From NCBI GenBank assembly GCA_007115705.1, contig QXEO01000222.1, positions 1,431,179 through 1,495,178 of the forward strand: a DNA stretch of 64,000 nt, read 5' to 3'. Shown in pieces: positions 11,515-22,092 of this stretch; position 1 is the first letter of the stretch; every line of letters starts with the position of its first letter. The notes beneath the pieces are model-generated. The model did not search any database and had not been told where the DNA came from. It worked only from the letters and a program-made list of their open reading frames with translations. The stretch comes from Dactylis glomerata. Taxonomy: Eukaryota; Streptophyta; Magnoliopsida; Poales; Poaceae. The position numbers were made by a program, and so were the translations under genes.

Positions 11515-11955
11515 GAGTGGACTTTTGTAGCTCGGGCTACATGTAGGCTGTTTTCGAAACTTCAGAAAATTTCAATTTTGATATTTTAAAAAATTCGAAA
11601 AAAATATGAGGATGTAGACAATATTGTGATCTATAAGTGTGTAATTTTTTAGAAATGAAGTATGTTCTATTTTAGGCTCAGTAAAAATAACAAATCTTGA
11701 TTTCGTTCTTAGAGAACATTGATGAACAGTATGCTAAGATCTAGATTTTGTCATCTCTGAGTTTTTGTTATTTTTACTGAGGGCAAAATACAACGAATTT
11801 CAATCTAAAAAATTACACACAGATTGAATCCAACATTGTCTACGTCCATGTATTTTTCGAAATTTTTTAAAACTTTTAAATTAAAAGTTTCAAGTTTGAA
11901 AATAGAAAAACAAAACCGGGCTACATGTAGCCCGGGCTACACTTGAGGTTTTCCT
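11515..11955. repeat. Foldback (MITE-like) element, copy 2
   Basis: The left arm GAGTGGACTTTTGTAGCTCGGGCTACATGTAG is mirrored by CCGGGCTACATGTAGCCCGGGCTAC at 11917-11940. Inner arms pair as well. It shares terminal sequence with copy 1 at 9379-9758, so the SAUR gene lies between two members of one family. It is non-coding. Confidence 0.65.
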
Positions 11956-12074
11956 TCAGGTACCAGGAGGAGAAATTTAGGTTCACCGGCCCGTCAAGTG
12001 AATTTTACTTTTTACTTTATAGTAATGAATTTCTGATAGGTTTTATCAACTACTGTAAAAAAGATATGACATGC

Positions 12075-12298
12075 GTCTAATTCTCAGTCGACTCTGAGAA
12101 TTTAGTTTAATTTAGTCTAGTGAAATCATCCCGCCATTTTGTGTTATGTGAACTATTTTTCCTCAATTGTAACCTACTTGCAAGTGAAAAAACTATTTGC
12201 AAATCACCTCAAGCATGAATCATGAATTCATGATGCAAATTCAAAGACGGATAATCTCACTGAGGTCTAACTTAATTCTTAATCGACTGAGAAATAAC
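12075..12298. repeat. MITE with TCTCAGTCGA-type termini
   Basis: The left end GTCTAATTCTCAGTCGACTCTGAGAAT pairs imperfectly with CTTAATTCTTAATCGACTGAGAAATAAC at the right end, over roughly 35-40 bp. The interior is non-coding. A related but more decayed pair of ends may lie near 5290-5450. Confidence 0.5.
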
Positions 12299-13176
12299 AA
12301 AATCAAAGAGATATTTCCATTTTTACCTTTATTAAGGACTTTGCAACAACATGTACAGATGTACTCGCATTTTATCTATATTGGGCAAAAAAGCTATTTT
12401 TGTTTTCTTTTATAAGACAGATAACGAGTCAATCAACCAAAATGTATTATAAGAAAAACAGAGGAATAAATTCACTATGAGGACGCGCTCGAATAGCTAG
12501 GCCAACAGCTAGGCCCTCCGATGTATGGGTGCAAACTCTACTTTAACCCAGAAGTACCGATGCGAGCCATTGAGAAAGCAAAATTGAGTGGTGCAAACCA
12601 AAGTCCTCACTAGTGTTGAAAGGGCGCATGTCTTTGCGATAGATACTTTTGCTACAACGTGAGTCCGAGTGGGCAAAAGAAATAAGGGGCTCTAAGCCAG
12701 GAAATTGCGGCTTCCACCATGTCATACGTCATTTGTTTGCAATAAGTCATCATTTACACAAGGTTTCTACAGTTTTCACCAAGTTTTTATAAAAGGAATA
12801 TGGTAGGGGTGGCCCAACAACAATTTTTCTAAAAGAATAAAACACAATCTGCGTCTATGGAGACATGAACCTGAATAATTGGGTTGTACATCTACTTTCC
12901 TAACCAAGTAAGATAGGCTCACTTGTTAGTTTTCATCAGGTGATGGTCTAATCCATTGTTGTTTCCGCCGACTGGTCATCTAATCAACTATTTAGCTTCA
13001 AAACTGATAGATTAGACCTACATACGTATGCTTCAGTTGACGTAAAATGTTTTATAAGCTTTGAAAAACATAAAAATGATTATTCATTCACAAATATTTT
13101 TTGTAGATGCTCACTAGGATACCCAATTTTAAATGCACAACCAATGCTTGCAAAAAAGGTGTATGTAATTGACACC
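12299..13176. other. Intergenic, nothing recognised
   Basis: Low-complexity-poor, AT-rich sequence with only short unrelated open frames on either strand. No gene, repeat pair or RNA gene was recognised. Confidence 0.4.
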
Positions 13177-13472
13177 CTAAACAAATCATAGTACAATAGT
13201 TGTTGAGCCAAAAATCATGAACATTTTTGTCGATCCCTTGTAGGGTATAGTTAGACTGGTTTTGGATATCAATTGTCCATCCAAAGATTGGAACAAATAC
13301 TCTTGGTCTTGGATAGACAATTTTATAAACTTCTTTTTATTATGTGAATGTTTTACATAAAACTTAGGTATGGAAAATTTATGTTTAGAAATAGGTACAT
13401 CACACCCTAAAGAGCATCTAAATAAAATCATAATTTTTGTAGGTACAATTATTTTCTTATGATTTGTTTAGT
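13177..13472. repeat. Inverted-repeat element, about 300 bp
   Basis: CTAAACAAATCATA at 13177-13190 is answered by TATGATTTGTTTAG at 13459-13472, and the next inner bases (GTACAAT / ATTGTACC-like) also pair. An 81-codon minus-strand frame inside has no recognisable motif and is probably incidental. Confidence 0.45.
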
Positions 13473-14340
13473 GGTTAAATGTATTTGTTTAAAATATAAG
13501 TAGAAAATGTTTTCAAAGTAAAGAAATTGATGACAAATGAACTTAGTCAATTGCATTCTAGGGTGCATAAAGCATTATATATTTTAGGTGAATTAACATT
13601 TTATGAATATTTATGTTTTTTTAGAAAAATGGTACGTTAATTGGAGCATCGGCATGCATGGTCGAGCTGTTGGTTTTGCTGTCAAAATGGCTAAATAGGT
13701 GATTAGAAGACTAACTGGTGGAAATTTCAACATATTAGACCACCACATGTATGGTGAAAACGGAACAAAAAATTGTCCAAGTTGGTGGTTTGTGTAACAC
13801 ATGGAGCAGAATGTAGAATATGGTCAAAGGTGTAATTGATGAACAATTGATGGGGATTATGTCGTATGCCTCACGAGGAGGGTTCTGGATGTAGGGAGGG
13901 CACCCTGGGCAAAGATGATAGTGCCAACCTCGTGGTAGGTGGCGCAACCATTGGTGCTTGTTGGTACATGGTCTCGACAACAAGTGGGAGAAGTAGGCCG
14001 TGATGAGGCTCCCGCCTCCTCGGCCGCGAACATTGATGTCCCTCACTTTAGGCTTCTCTCCCACCCACTAGATCAGCCCTCGGGAGGCCTTGCCTTGGCG
14101 GATTTGGGCGTTGGTTATGTCATGGGATGGCTAGTACCGTGTAGAGGTGCCATTGGGCAGGGCATGGGTGTATGTACCTAAACCCAAACCCAGTTTTCCC
14201 CATATCCGTTTCAGCTAATATTGCCCATACGAAGAATCACCCTGTATTGCCCAATATGGGCAAGCTCATGAATGGATAATAGAATATTAAACCCAACAAA
14301 GAAAGAAATCATAGCCCCGAGCCATAGGCGTGACCCTGAG

Positions 14341-14357
14341 CCCCCCCCCCCCCCCCC
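14341..14357 (+). repeat. Poly-C tract, 17 C
   Basis: A homopolymer of 17 cytosines, read directly from the sequence. It is likely to be length-variable and error-prone in assembly. Confidence 0.9.
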
Positions 14358-14741
14358 GCACGTTCATACACCGCACTCTCCAGTGCTCCCTTGGCTTGGC
14401 CACCACACGTCCACCCCATGTTGTGAGGTCCTTCCTGACGCGCCAGCATCATACACAACTACAACGAAAGAGAGGGTGATCTCGGTGATTACTCCAAAGG
14501 TTGATGGAGAATATGACATCCGTGACACCGAGATGGGGCGCCGAGAGTGGCAACGGGAGGAGTAGGCTGCGTGGAACAATACCAAGAAGAGATGAAGTCC
14601 AGATAGAGGGAGAGAGAAAATGCTACTGACCCAGTGCAGCTGTGGTGCTATCTTATCCTGTTGCGTCACACAATTATGCATAAATTTTGTCAGAGACTAG
14701 AGAAACACTACGTATTGCATTTGTGCTAAATATGTTAGTTT

Positions 14742-14852
14742 CTCCAATCCATGTTACTTGTCTATAATATGGGTGTATCTAGACACATTTTATTTCTAGA
14801 TACATCCATATTAGCATATATCCATATTAGCGACAAGTAATATGGAGGGGAG
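14742..14852. mobile_element. Stowaway-like MITE
   Basis: Ends CTCCAATCCATGTTACTTGTC and GACAAGTAATATGGAGGGGAG are inverted repeats with a few mismatches. The interior contains a second palindrome (GTATCTAGACACA... / ...TCTAGATACATCC). No clear TA duplication remains. Confidence 0.65.
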
Positions 14853-16724
14853 TGATGCAGTATATAGGTAAGCATGGGTACAAGGGTATTTACCCTCCCC
14901 TACCCATAGTAAAATGGGTATTTATTTCCTATCCATACCCTACCCAAATAAATGGGCATGGATTTGGGTATGGGTGATGGGTATGAAACGACGTACGGGT
15001 TCAATACAGGCGGAACCCTTGGCCCTTGGAGGGTGGTGGCGGCCAGAATGACGATGTTCCACGTGTTCTCTTCCTTTTTGTTGGCTTTGTCGCAGTCATT
15101 CTCCCACATGAACATTACCTTTGATGATCAGATTCATAGTGAAACCCACGGTGGTATTCCGTTTTAGGCGGCGACAATGTTGTAACAAAGTTGGCCTTCT
15201 TGGATGCGCCATGTGGGAACTTTCGGGGCAGCGCTAGTGTTGTTGTATTCGGTGGCAGCTAGAAGAAACTCGCCTTGTGAATGTCCTTGCTTTTTGCGTT
15301 GCATCACCTTTGTGTCTTTGTTCGCTGGCGGTTTGACACACTTTAGCCTTCATGAGGGCATATGTTCCCCCTCTATGACAATGCAATGCCAATGTAGGTG
15401 TTAGCTTAGAGTTGTGGCATCCTAACCATTCTGGTGGTGGTACGGAGGTGTTCTTTGCATGCGACTATGTCCTGCAAATTTCTTCAAGGTGGTTGATCCA
15501 CGGGTAGAGACTATCCTTGTAGGGAACTCGACATGTGTGTTGGGTGTTCTTTTGTTATTATATATTGGCAATCTAGTGACCAATGTTAATTATGGTTCTA
15601 GGGTGAACCTCTGTAAATGGTGTCCTTCAGACCAGGTGAAGGGCCCTCTTTAGATACGAAGATGAATGACTTTAGGGCTATTGGGTGTTCTTTTGTTTCC
15701 TATATGGTGTTACCTACCTCCAAATTTTCTCTCTCGTCTGTTACGGCTACGGCGGTGGACGATGGCCTCGGCGTTTCATGTTGTGATTCTTTTATTGTTT
15801 TCAGTTTGTAAGCACTATGTATCAGCTGTTTGTCGCTTTGTTAATTTAAAGTCGGACATAATGTCTTTCGTCTAAAATATGCTGGCCTAGATGTGCTACA
15901 TTTATTCTTTTATAGCGGATACATCTCCAAGAACATCACTAGAAGACACACTTAACGGCCCAACCCTTATAGTTCCGGCAGATATGTGGTTTTAGGCCAA
16001 CTAGTAAGGTGGCCCTCGCAAACGCGAGGAATCATCTTGAGTGCATTGAATATTTCTATGAAATTAATTCATGGTTTATACTAAAAATATTTAATTCCAA
16101 ATAATTTTTTTCTATATATGGCCACCAAATATTACGTTATGTAAAATAATACCATGTAAAAATTGTTAGGCTAAATTTAATTTGTGGCACAATATTTAAT
16201 GCGACATTTCCAAAAACTGCAAGCAACATTTTGTAGTTTAGGTAGTGCTACTCTTATTTACTTCCTTCCTATTTGTTGTGTCATGTAAGATGACTACACC
16301 GACTCAGATTGGTCATCATTTTGCAAAATGTTAATTAGTCACCAATTTATAGTTTCACATTATGAATGTCTACTATTTCCATGGCACACAAAATTCTGCC
16401 ACACCTATCATCAACACTCCTCAGTAGCATCATCATTATGCCCCATTACCTTAGGAAAATTATTTAACTCATGTGTCTAAAATAGCACAAACCAAATAAA
16501 CCTTACAAACTTTAATCACAATGATACGTTCATGGAAATCTTAAATTATACAAATTTATACCTGACCAAAAAATGTATCTGATGAAAGGTTACACCCAAC
16601 GGAATATGTGTGTGACCTATAAAGAATCGTTCTTAAGATTTATCTAGATCAAGCAAACATTCTATTTTCCTAAATCTTTTTGAAATTGCTTTCACCATGA
16701 AGTCAATAGACCTTACCGGATTTT

Positions 16725-16866
16725 ACTCAAACTTTTGGAAATGAGTGCAACCCTAATGGAATAGGAATTGGATGCCTCCTCATGAAACATGGGCGTCCCT
16801 TTGCCTATCACAGCGAGAAGCTCAATGGAGCTCGACTTAATATTTATTAAACCAAAGTGAAACCTT
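16725..16866 (+). pseudogene. Gypsy RNase H fossil
   Basis: One frame reads N-P-N-G-I-G-I-G-C-L-L-M, then HGRPFAYHSEKLNGARLN, before a stop at about 16855. This is the RNase H segment of Ty3/gypsy pol (DASG-x-G-I-G-G-V-L followed by YFSEKLNGARLNY), with the catalytic Asp region altered. No matching pol sequence was found on either side and no LTR was identified, so this is an isolated relic. Confidence 0.6.
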
Positions 16867-17319
16867 ATCGATCCAATATTTATCAATGATAATGTTGAAA
16901 CTCGCCTTTATGAACACATTGCACTTGATTTATTTCTCCTGGTTGACACCAGCTATGCTAGGAGTTTATGACCGATCATGATAAATTTTTGGATATGTGG
17001 CTGAATTTGTGATTTCACAGTTTGCATTGCAGACTAACTTGCGTTATCTCAAAATAAATCAACAACAATCGATCATGCTCAAGTTTCTACATCTTGCGTT
17101 CCAGACTATCTTTGTTACTAAGTGATCCCTAAATGTGTATATCTTAGATATATATTGTCAAGGTTTAAACAATTATCTGGGTATTTTTTATGTTAATTCC
17201 TTGAAATATATACCATGTATGTTTGTATTTGGTGCAGGAAACCAAGAACATGTCATTGTTTGCCAATCTATCAGCGTGTAGCTATTCATCTCAGCGGTTG
17301 AGATATCTAATAGATATTG

Positions 17320-17880
17320 AGCGTGTACATATCTTTCGTATATATGTTGTACCTTGTATTTCTCTTACTTCTATTTTCTATTATGTGTTGTACGTAGGCA
17401 TATTAAGATCTCTTGGATGTACTATTGTAGTGGCATGTCCGTCGCGATCTACTGCATGGAACCGCGTTGATCCTCATGGCTCGATTGTTTATGCTTTTTC
17501 TTTGTTTCCTTGTTAGTTCATGGATGGGCAACAATTTATGGAATGCCTTATAGCATCTATGAGAGATGTGTTTGTGGGCAATGTGCATTGATAGATCTTT
17601 GTATATATATATCGTAGTTTTAATTTCTTGGTATTTCATTTTTCATATTAGGTGTCTTACATAGGCATATAATATCACTTAGATATACACAATTGAATAG
17701 ATATGTCCTTCACTATCTACTCCATGGAACTGTTGATTCTAATGGCTCATATATTGTGCTTTTTCAATGTTCGCTCGGTTAGTTCGGGGATGGACAACAA
17801 TTTGGTGGCATGCCTTATTGCATTTATGAGAGATATTTATGTGGGCAATGTGCACTCAAAGATCATAGGGTCCCATTTTT
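17320..17880 (+). repeat. Diverged tandem duplication, about 267-bp period
   Basis: The (G/A)TAGGCATAT block at 17396 recurs at 17663. Between and after these, ATCTACT(G/C)CATGGAAC, ATGG(C/A)CAACAATTT, GCCTTAT(A/T)GCAT(C/T)TATGAGAGAT and GTGGGCAATGTGCA occur in the same order in both. It is non-coding, or of unknown coding origin. Confidence 0.65.
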
Positions 17881-18498
17881 TAGGTGGACATCTCTTACGT
17901 CTTTGAAAACTTAAAATTTATTCTAATCTATGGAGATTTTATTTTGTGCATATTCGTCGACAGAGACCTGGTAAAATACCGGAGGCGGGGAAGGAATCAT
18001 TAATTATTATTTTTGACTATAGGAATCATTAATTTCGAGAGACTGTGATGGAGCTTTCACTTTTAATCTGAATCTTTTTTGTTTGCCTTCATTTCATTTT
18101 TTATCTATCAAATATTTTTTAATAAAACCAGATTGTTGTTCACAAAATAAGAAGTCCATGCACACCGATGTACTCGTGTATGTCATGTACTTGTTTTTTG
18201 AAGCTGGACGTAGCAATATCCTAGCCGTGCATGGAAGCTTTCGTTCATGTTTATTTTATACGTAACATATAGATGTGTCACAACTTCCTTTCGGACTCTT
18301 TCGTTACTGTTTTTTTTTTTGTCACGGTCGGATCAATGTTTTTTTACCGATCGATTGCCTTTTTTTTTTGCGAATTACCGATCGATCTCAGCTAGACTGT
18401 TTTTTTGGCGTGCGAATTTTCTCTACCGATCTGTGACTAACGTGATAGACTTGGTAGGTCTAAAATAATATTGGCATGTACATATTACGTAAAGATGG
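17881..18498. other. Intergenic, T-rich
   Basis: No gene seen. Several T tracts lie around 18309-18372. The short open frames show no recognisable content. Confidence 0.4.
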
Positions 18499-18606
18499 AA
18501 AATCTTAGCCGTAATTTTTTTATCTAACTGACAAAATAATTAGAATGATATGGTTTAATGTGGTGCCTCTATTTTAGAGCTCCGTATTGTGCTTTTAATA
18601 TATATT
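18499..18606 (+). repeat. Dispersed repeat, copy 2
   Basis: Colinear with 1746-1855 in the same orientation (AATCTTAGCC...GTGGTGCCTCTATTTTAGAGCTCCGTATTGTGCTTTTAATATATA). It directly precedes the GC-rich relic at 18610. Confidence 0.5.
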
Positions 18607-18609
18607 AAT

Positions 18610-18990
18610 TTTTTTGCCCATGCGGACACCACGTATCGGCCGAGCCCTTAAACTATATTCCGGTTCACCGGATGTACAATGTGGCCTGTCAACACCTTCG
18701 CATGCGTCTGTCGGGATACCACCTCCAGCGGTCGTGGACCTCTATCCGTTGCCGAGGAGGAGCGCCTCTCCCAAGTGCGGCCGGAGAACGCGCGAAAATG
18801 CAGCGCCTCGTGCAGAACCATTGGATCGGGTTGCATGAGCAGTGTGAGCCCTTCATCGCCGAGAAAGAACAGCCGCGGAGGCGAGAAGCCCGAGCGCCAC
18901 CGCCCTCCCGCACGACGTGGAGGCGGGGAGGTCGAGGGCCCGCGACGGGGACGAGGACTTCTCTGTCTTGCCTCGTGGGAAACTAGGAAT
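18610..18990 (+). other. GC-rich relic, possible gene fragment
   Basis: Composition jumps to high GC for about 380 bp between AT-rich neighbours. One + frame (from the ATG at 18798) reads a hydrophilic Glu/Arg/Pro-rich stretch, and other frames are also open because of the GC bias. No domain was recognised. It may be a fragment of a host gene or transposon cargo. The copia insertion at 19064 lies just downstream. Confidence 0.3.
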
Positions 18991-19063
18991 TGTCGTAATG
19001 CTAGAATCTTCGATTATCGGTTCTCCTCGCCTCCAATCAATATTTTCTAGGATGATTGATGAG

Positions 19064-19223
19064 TGTTAGAATAAGAGTCGGTTACGACTTGTTTTAGAGT
19101 TTGCTTGTAATTCAAGTTAGAGTTTGCTTGTAATTCAAGTAAGGGTTAGCCGCCGGCCCCTCATATATATCCCTTGTAATCTCCAAACTATGCAATCAAT
19201 CTAGAGACAAATATTATTCTACA
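19064..19223 (+). repeat. Copia 5' LTR (160 bp)
   Basis: Begins TGTTAGAATAAGAG and ends ATTATTCTACA (TG...CA). Inside, AGTTTGCTTGTAATTCAAGT is repeated twice in tandem. This is very short for a copia LTR. It is immediately followed by the primer binding site. Confidence 0.95.
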
Positions 19224-19235
19224 TGGTATCAGACT
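19224..19235 (+). promoter_or_regulatory. Copia primer binding site (initiator tRNA-Met type)
   Basis: TGGTATCAGACT directly abuts the 5' LTR. TGGTATCAGA is the usual plant copia site complementary to the 3' end of initiator tRNA-Met, where minus-strand synthesis starts. Confidence 0.9.
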
Positions 19236-19251
19236 AAAACCGATCTAGGGC

Positions 19252-19647
19252 ATGTCGCCGCCCACCCCACCACCACCGCCGCCGCCCGGCTTTTTTGAGT
19301 GGCGCGCAAAGCTCGCCGCCGCTATGGCGCAATCCTCCTGCTCTACCTCCACCTCTATCCCCAACCAAAACCTAGCAAATCCTACCCCACCCACCATCCA
19401 ATATGCCGATACAATTCAAGATGTTAGTCCTTTTATCCCTGTTACTTTAGATCTTCCCAAGCACAACTACTACCATTGGCGCCACCTCTTTGAAGTTCAT
19501 CTAGGCCGCTGCAATCTCCTCGGCCACGTCGACGCCAACTCCGTCCCCTAGCCTTCGGATCCTCGCTGGGTAAAGGACGACCTCGCCATCATTCAATGGA
19601 TCTACCAACGGGTGTCCACCGAGATCTTCAATCTCGTCTTCCGCGAC
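19252..19647 (+). pseudogene. Copia gag, part 1
   Basis: Starts at the ATG 28 bp after the LTR with a Pro-rich run. It continues through a gag N-terminal segment containing LDLPKHNYYHWRHLFEVHLG, typical of plant UBN2/copia gag (positions roughly 63-82). An in-frame TAG at 19549-19551 breaks it; the following codons resume gag-like sequence up to 19647, where gypsy-1 begins. The frame continues at 42983, after the duplicated target. Confidence 0.85.
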
Positions 19648-21155
19648 TGATACGTCCATTTTGCATCACTATTTTGTATCATAATTTACTGTTATTCATT
19701 GATATATTTCATATTTAGAGATGATACTTATGTTATTTCCTCTGTTTTTACATGTTTGATGATCATTGGAGGATTTGCTGCCGGAGTCAGGATTCTGCCA
19801 GAAAAGGACCATCAAGGCACCATATTTTGAAGATCAGGAAAATTCTAGAAAATACCAGAAAATTATATTTTCCCAGAAGACTCAGGAAGCCAGAAGAAGG
19901 AGGCGAGAGGAGCCAGGGGTAGGCTCACACATAGGGGGCGCGGCCTGACCCCTGGCCGCGCCGGCCTGTTGTGTGGCCACCCTGGCCCACTTCAGGTCTC
20001 GCCCCTGCGCATACTTCATCATCCCTAAAAACCTAATTGAGGGGGGCTGAGAGATAGACACCGCCGCCTCTGCGGGGCGGAAAACACCAGAGAGAGAAAA
20101 GCTCTCCGGCAGGCAGAAATCTGCCGGGGAAATTCCTTCCCGGAGAGGGGAGATCATCGCCATCGTCATCACCATCGCACCGGACTTCATCGTGATCATC
20201 ATCATCATCTCCATCACCAGCACCTTCATCTCTACCATCACCACGCCATCCCGCTGTAACATCTTGAGTTGGATCTTGTTAAATTCTTAGGGGAAACTTT
20301 CCCGGTGTTGATTACTCTTGTAGTTGATGCTATTGAGTGGAACCGTTGAATTAAGGTTTATGTTCAGATTGTTATTTACCATTATTTCACCTCTGATCAT
20401 GATCCATATGATGTCTTGTGAGTAGTTCGTTTAGTTCTTGAGGACATGGGAGAAGTCAAGATGTTAGTAGTGAATTATTGTTGAGTAATATTTAGTGGTT
20501 TGATATTTATTTGTTGTGGTGCTATTTCACTAGTGGTGTCATGTGAACGTCGACTACATGATACTTCACCATTTATGGGCCTAGTGAGATGCATTGTGTA
20601 TTTGGCTACCAATTGTGGGGTTGCTGGAGTGACAGAAACCTAAACCTCCGTTGGGAAACCATTGCACCAGGGAGCGTAGGATCTTAGAGTTTAAGACTGT
20701 GGTTAGATTTATCTTAATTACTTTCTTGTATTTGCGGATGCTTGCAAGGGGTATAATCACAAGTGTGTATTTATCCTAGTAAGGATAGTGCGCTAGCACA
20801 GGTTCACCCCCATAACACTTATCAAACCAGTAAAGATTATTTAGCGGAATGAAGCGAAAGCACTTGACAGAAACTCCCGTGTGTCCTCGAGAACGTTTGG
20901 TCATCATAAGTTACACAACTGGCTTGTCCTTTGCTAAAAAAAGGATTGGGCCACTTGCTGCAATTATTACTACTGTCATTTGTTTACTCGCACTTTATTT
21001 ATTTGCATTACCAAATACCCCTGAAAACCTGTGTGCTAGTATTTACAGTGAAACCTTGATCAAAACCACTAGTCAACACCTTCTGCTCCTCGTTGGGTTC
21101 GACACTCTTATTTATCGAAAGTACTACGATACACCCCTATACTTGTGGGTCATCA
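19648..21155 (+). repeat. Gypsy-1 5' LTR
   Basis: About 1,508 bp, TG...CA, colinear with 41465-42977 with scattered substitutions and small indels. It includes a GC-rich block (19920-19990: CACACATAGGGGGCGCGGCC... then GGCCGCGCCGG) that also recurs in gypsy-2 LTRs and inside gypsy-1 at 26120-26160. Open frames inside the LTR are not genes. Confidence 0.93.
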
Positions 21156-21166
21156 AGACTATTTTC

Positions 21167-21184
21167 TAGCGCCGTTGCCGGGGA
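21167..21184 (+). promoter_or_regulatory. Gypsy-1 primer binding site (tRNA-Asp type)
   Basis: TAGCGCCGTTGCCGGGGA, 11 bp after the LTR, matches the tRNA-Asp 3' complement except at the second base. It is used to prime minus-strand DNA in many Triticeae gypsy elements. Confidence 0.85.
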
Positions 21185-21276
21185 GTGAAGCGCTATTGAA
21201 GAGTGGATTTGGTAAAGGTAACCGTCGCTGTGAGTATTGTTTTTATTTCTATATTTTATTTTTATTTTATTTTGCT

Positions 21277-22092
21277 ATGGAGAATTCTCCATTTGGTTTC
21301 CTATTTGGGAACACTTCTACCACTACTGCACATGTGGATGAACCACCACCACCACCACCTGCTGAATTAGATCCTTTTAAAATACATATGAAAATTGTTG
21401 AGCGTGTTATGGATAACTGCTATTCAGGAGATGGAACTGTCCATCCGGGTGATTATTTACTATTTATACATGAATTATGCGAGTTGTTCAAGTGTGCAGG
21501 TATTTCACCAAGCCAGGTCAAGAGGAAGCTATTCTCTTTATCATTGAAAGGCAGAGCTGAGGAGTGGTATCGGCTGCTCAAAGATGGTCCATCTATTGCA
21601 TGGGAGGAAATTGTGCCTCTCTTTTATTTTAAGTTTTATCCTCCAAGTGAAATTCATAAAGATCGTAATCGGATATATAACTTTTGGCCTCATGATGGAG
21701 AAAGTATTGCCCAAGCGTGGGGGGGATTGAAGTTACTAATGCTCAAATACCCCATTCATGAGCTCCCCAATAATATTGTTATTGATAAATTTTATGCGAG
21801 GCTTACTCTTCCTGATAAGGATTATTTGGATGCTTCTTGTTTTGGATCATTTACTCATATAAAAGAAGATGCTAAGTGGAAACTTCTTGACCGTATTCAA
21901 GAGAATGCTGAAGGATGGGAAAACGACAAAGGCAGGAAGTCAGGTATAAATTATGATTATGAATGCATGAAAACTTTTATGGGAACCGATGACTTTCATA
22001 GCATTAGCATTTCTTATGGTCTTGATTCTCAAATACTTGCTAATTGTCTTAAGGCCTTTGCCTCTTATCTTGATGTTCCAAAGAAAGACTGA
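21277..22092 (+). pseudogene. Gypsy-1 gag
   Basis: Starts at an ATG following a T-rich leader. About 271 codons encode a retrotransposon gag (retrotrans_gag type): after a Pro run, residues about 55-180 include LCELFKCAGISPSQVK, SLKGRAEEWY, W-E-E-I and FKFYPPSE. A TGA at 22090-22092 ends it, but the same frame stays open beyond into the protease, so the stop may be a mutation (CGA to TGA) in a fused gag-pol. No CCHC zinc knuckle is visible. Confidence 0.85.

Larger units (their letters stand above)
13473..16724. other. Intergenic, old repeat remnants
   Basis: No intact gene. The stretch holds a C17 tract (14341-14357), a MITE (14742-14852), and a cluster of GGGTA/TACCC words at about 14870-15000 that could be the subterminal part of a hAT-like element. 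The segment near 15810-15875 (TTTGTCGCTTTGTTAATTTAAAGTCGG) resembles a plant LINE 3' end. All of these are weak calls apart from the MITE and the C tract. Confidence 0.35.

Noticed and set aside
13186..13431. 81-codon minus-strand frame
   Set aside because: Lies wholly inside an inverted-repeat element and has no recognisable motif.
14870..15003. hAT-like element from the GGGTA/TACCC cluster
   Set aside because: No 8-bp target duplication or terminal inverted repeat could be fixed; left as a remark only.
20849..21169. 106-codon frame with hydrophobic stretch, and its relative at 42671
   Set aside because: It is the 3' end of the gypsy-1 LTR in both copies. It crosses the LTR boundary and has no family motif.
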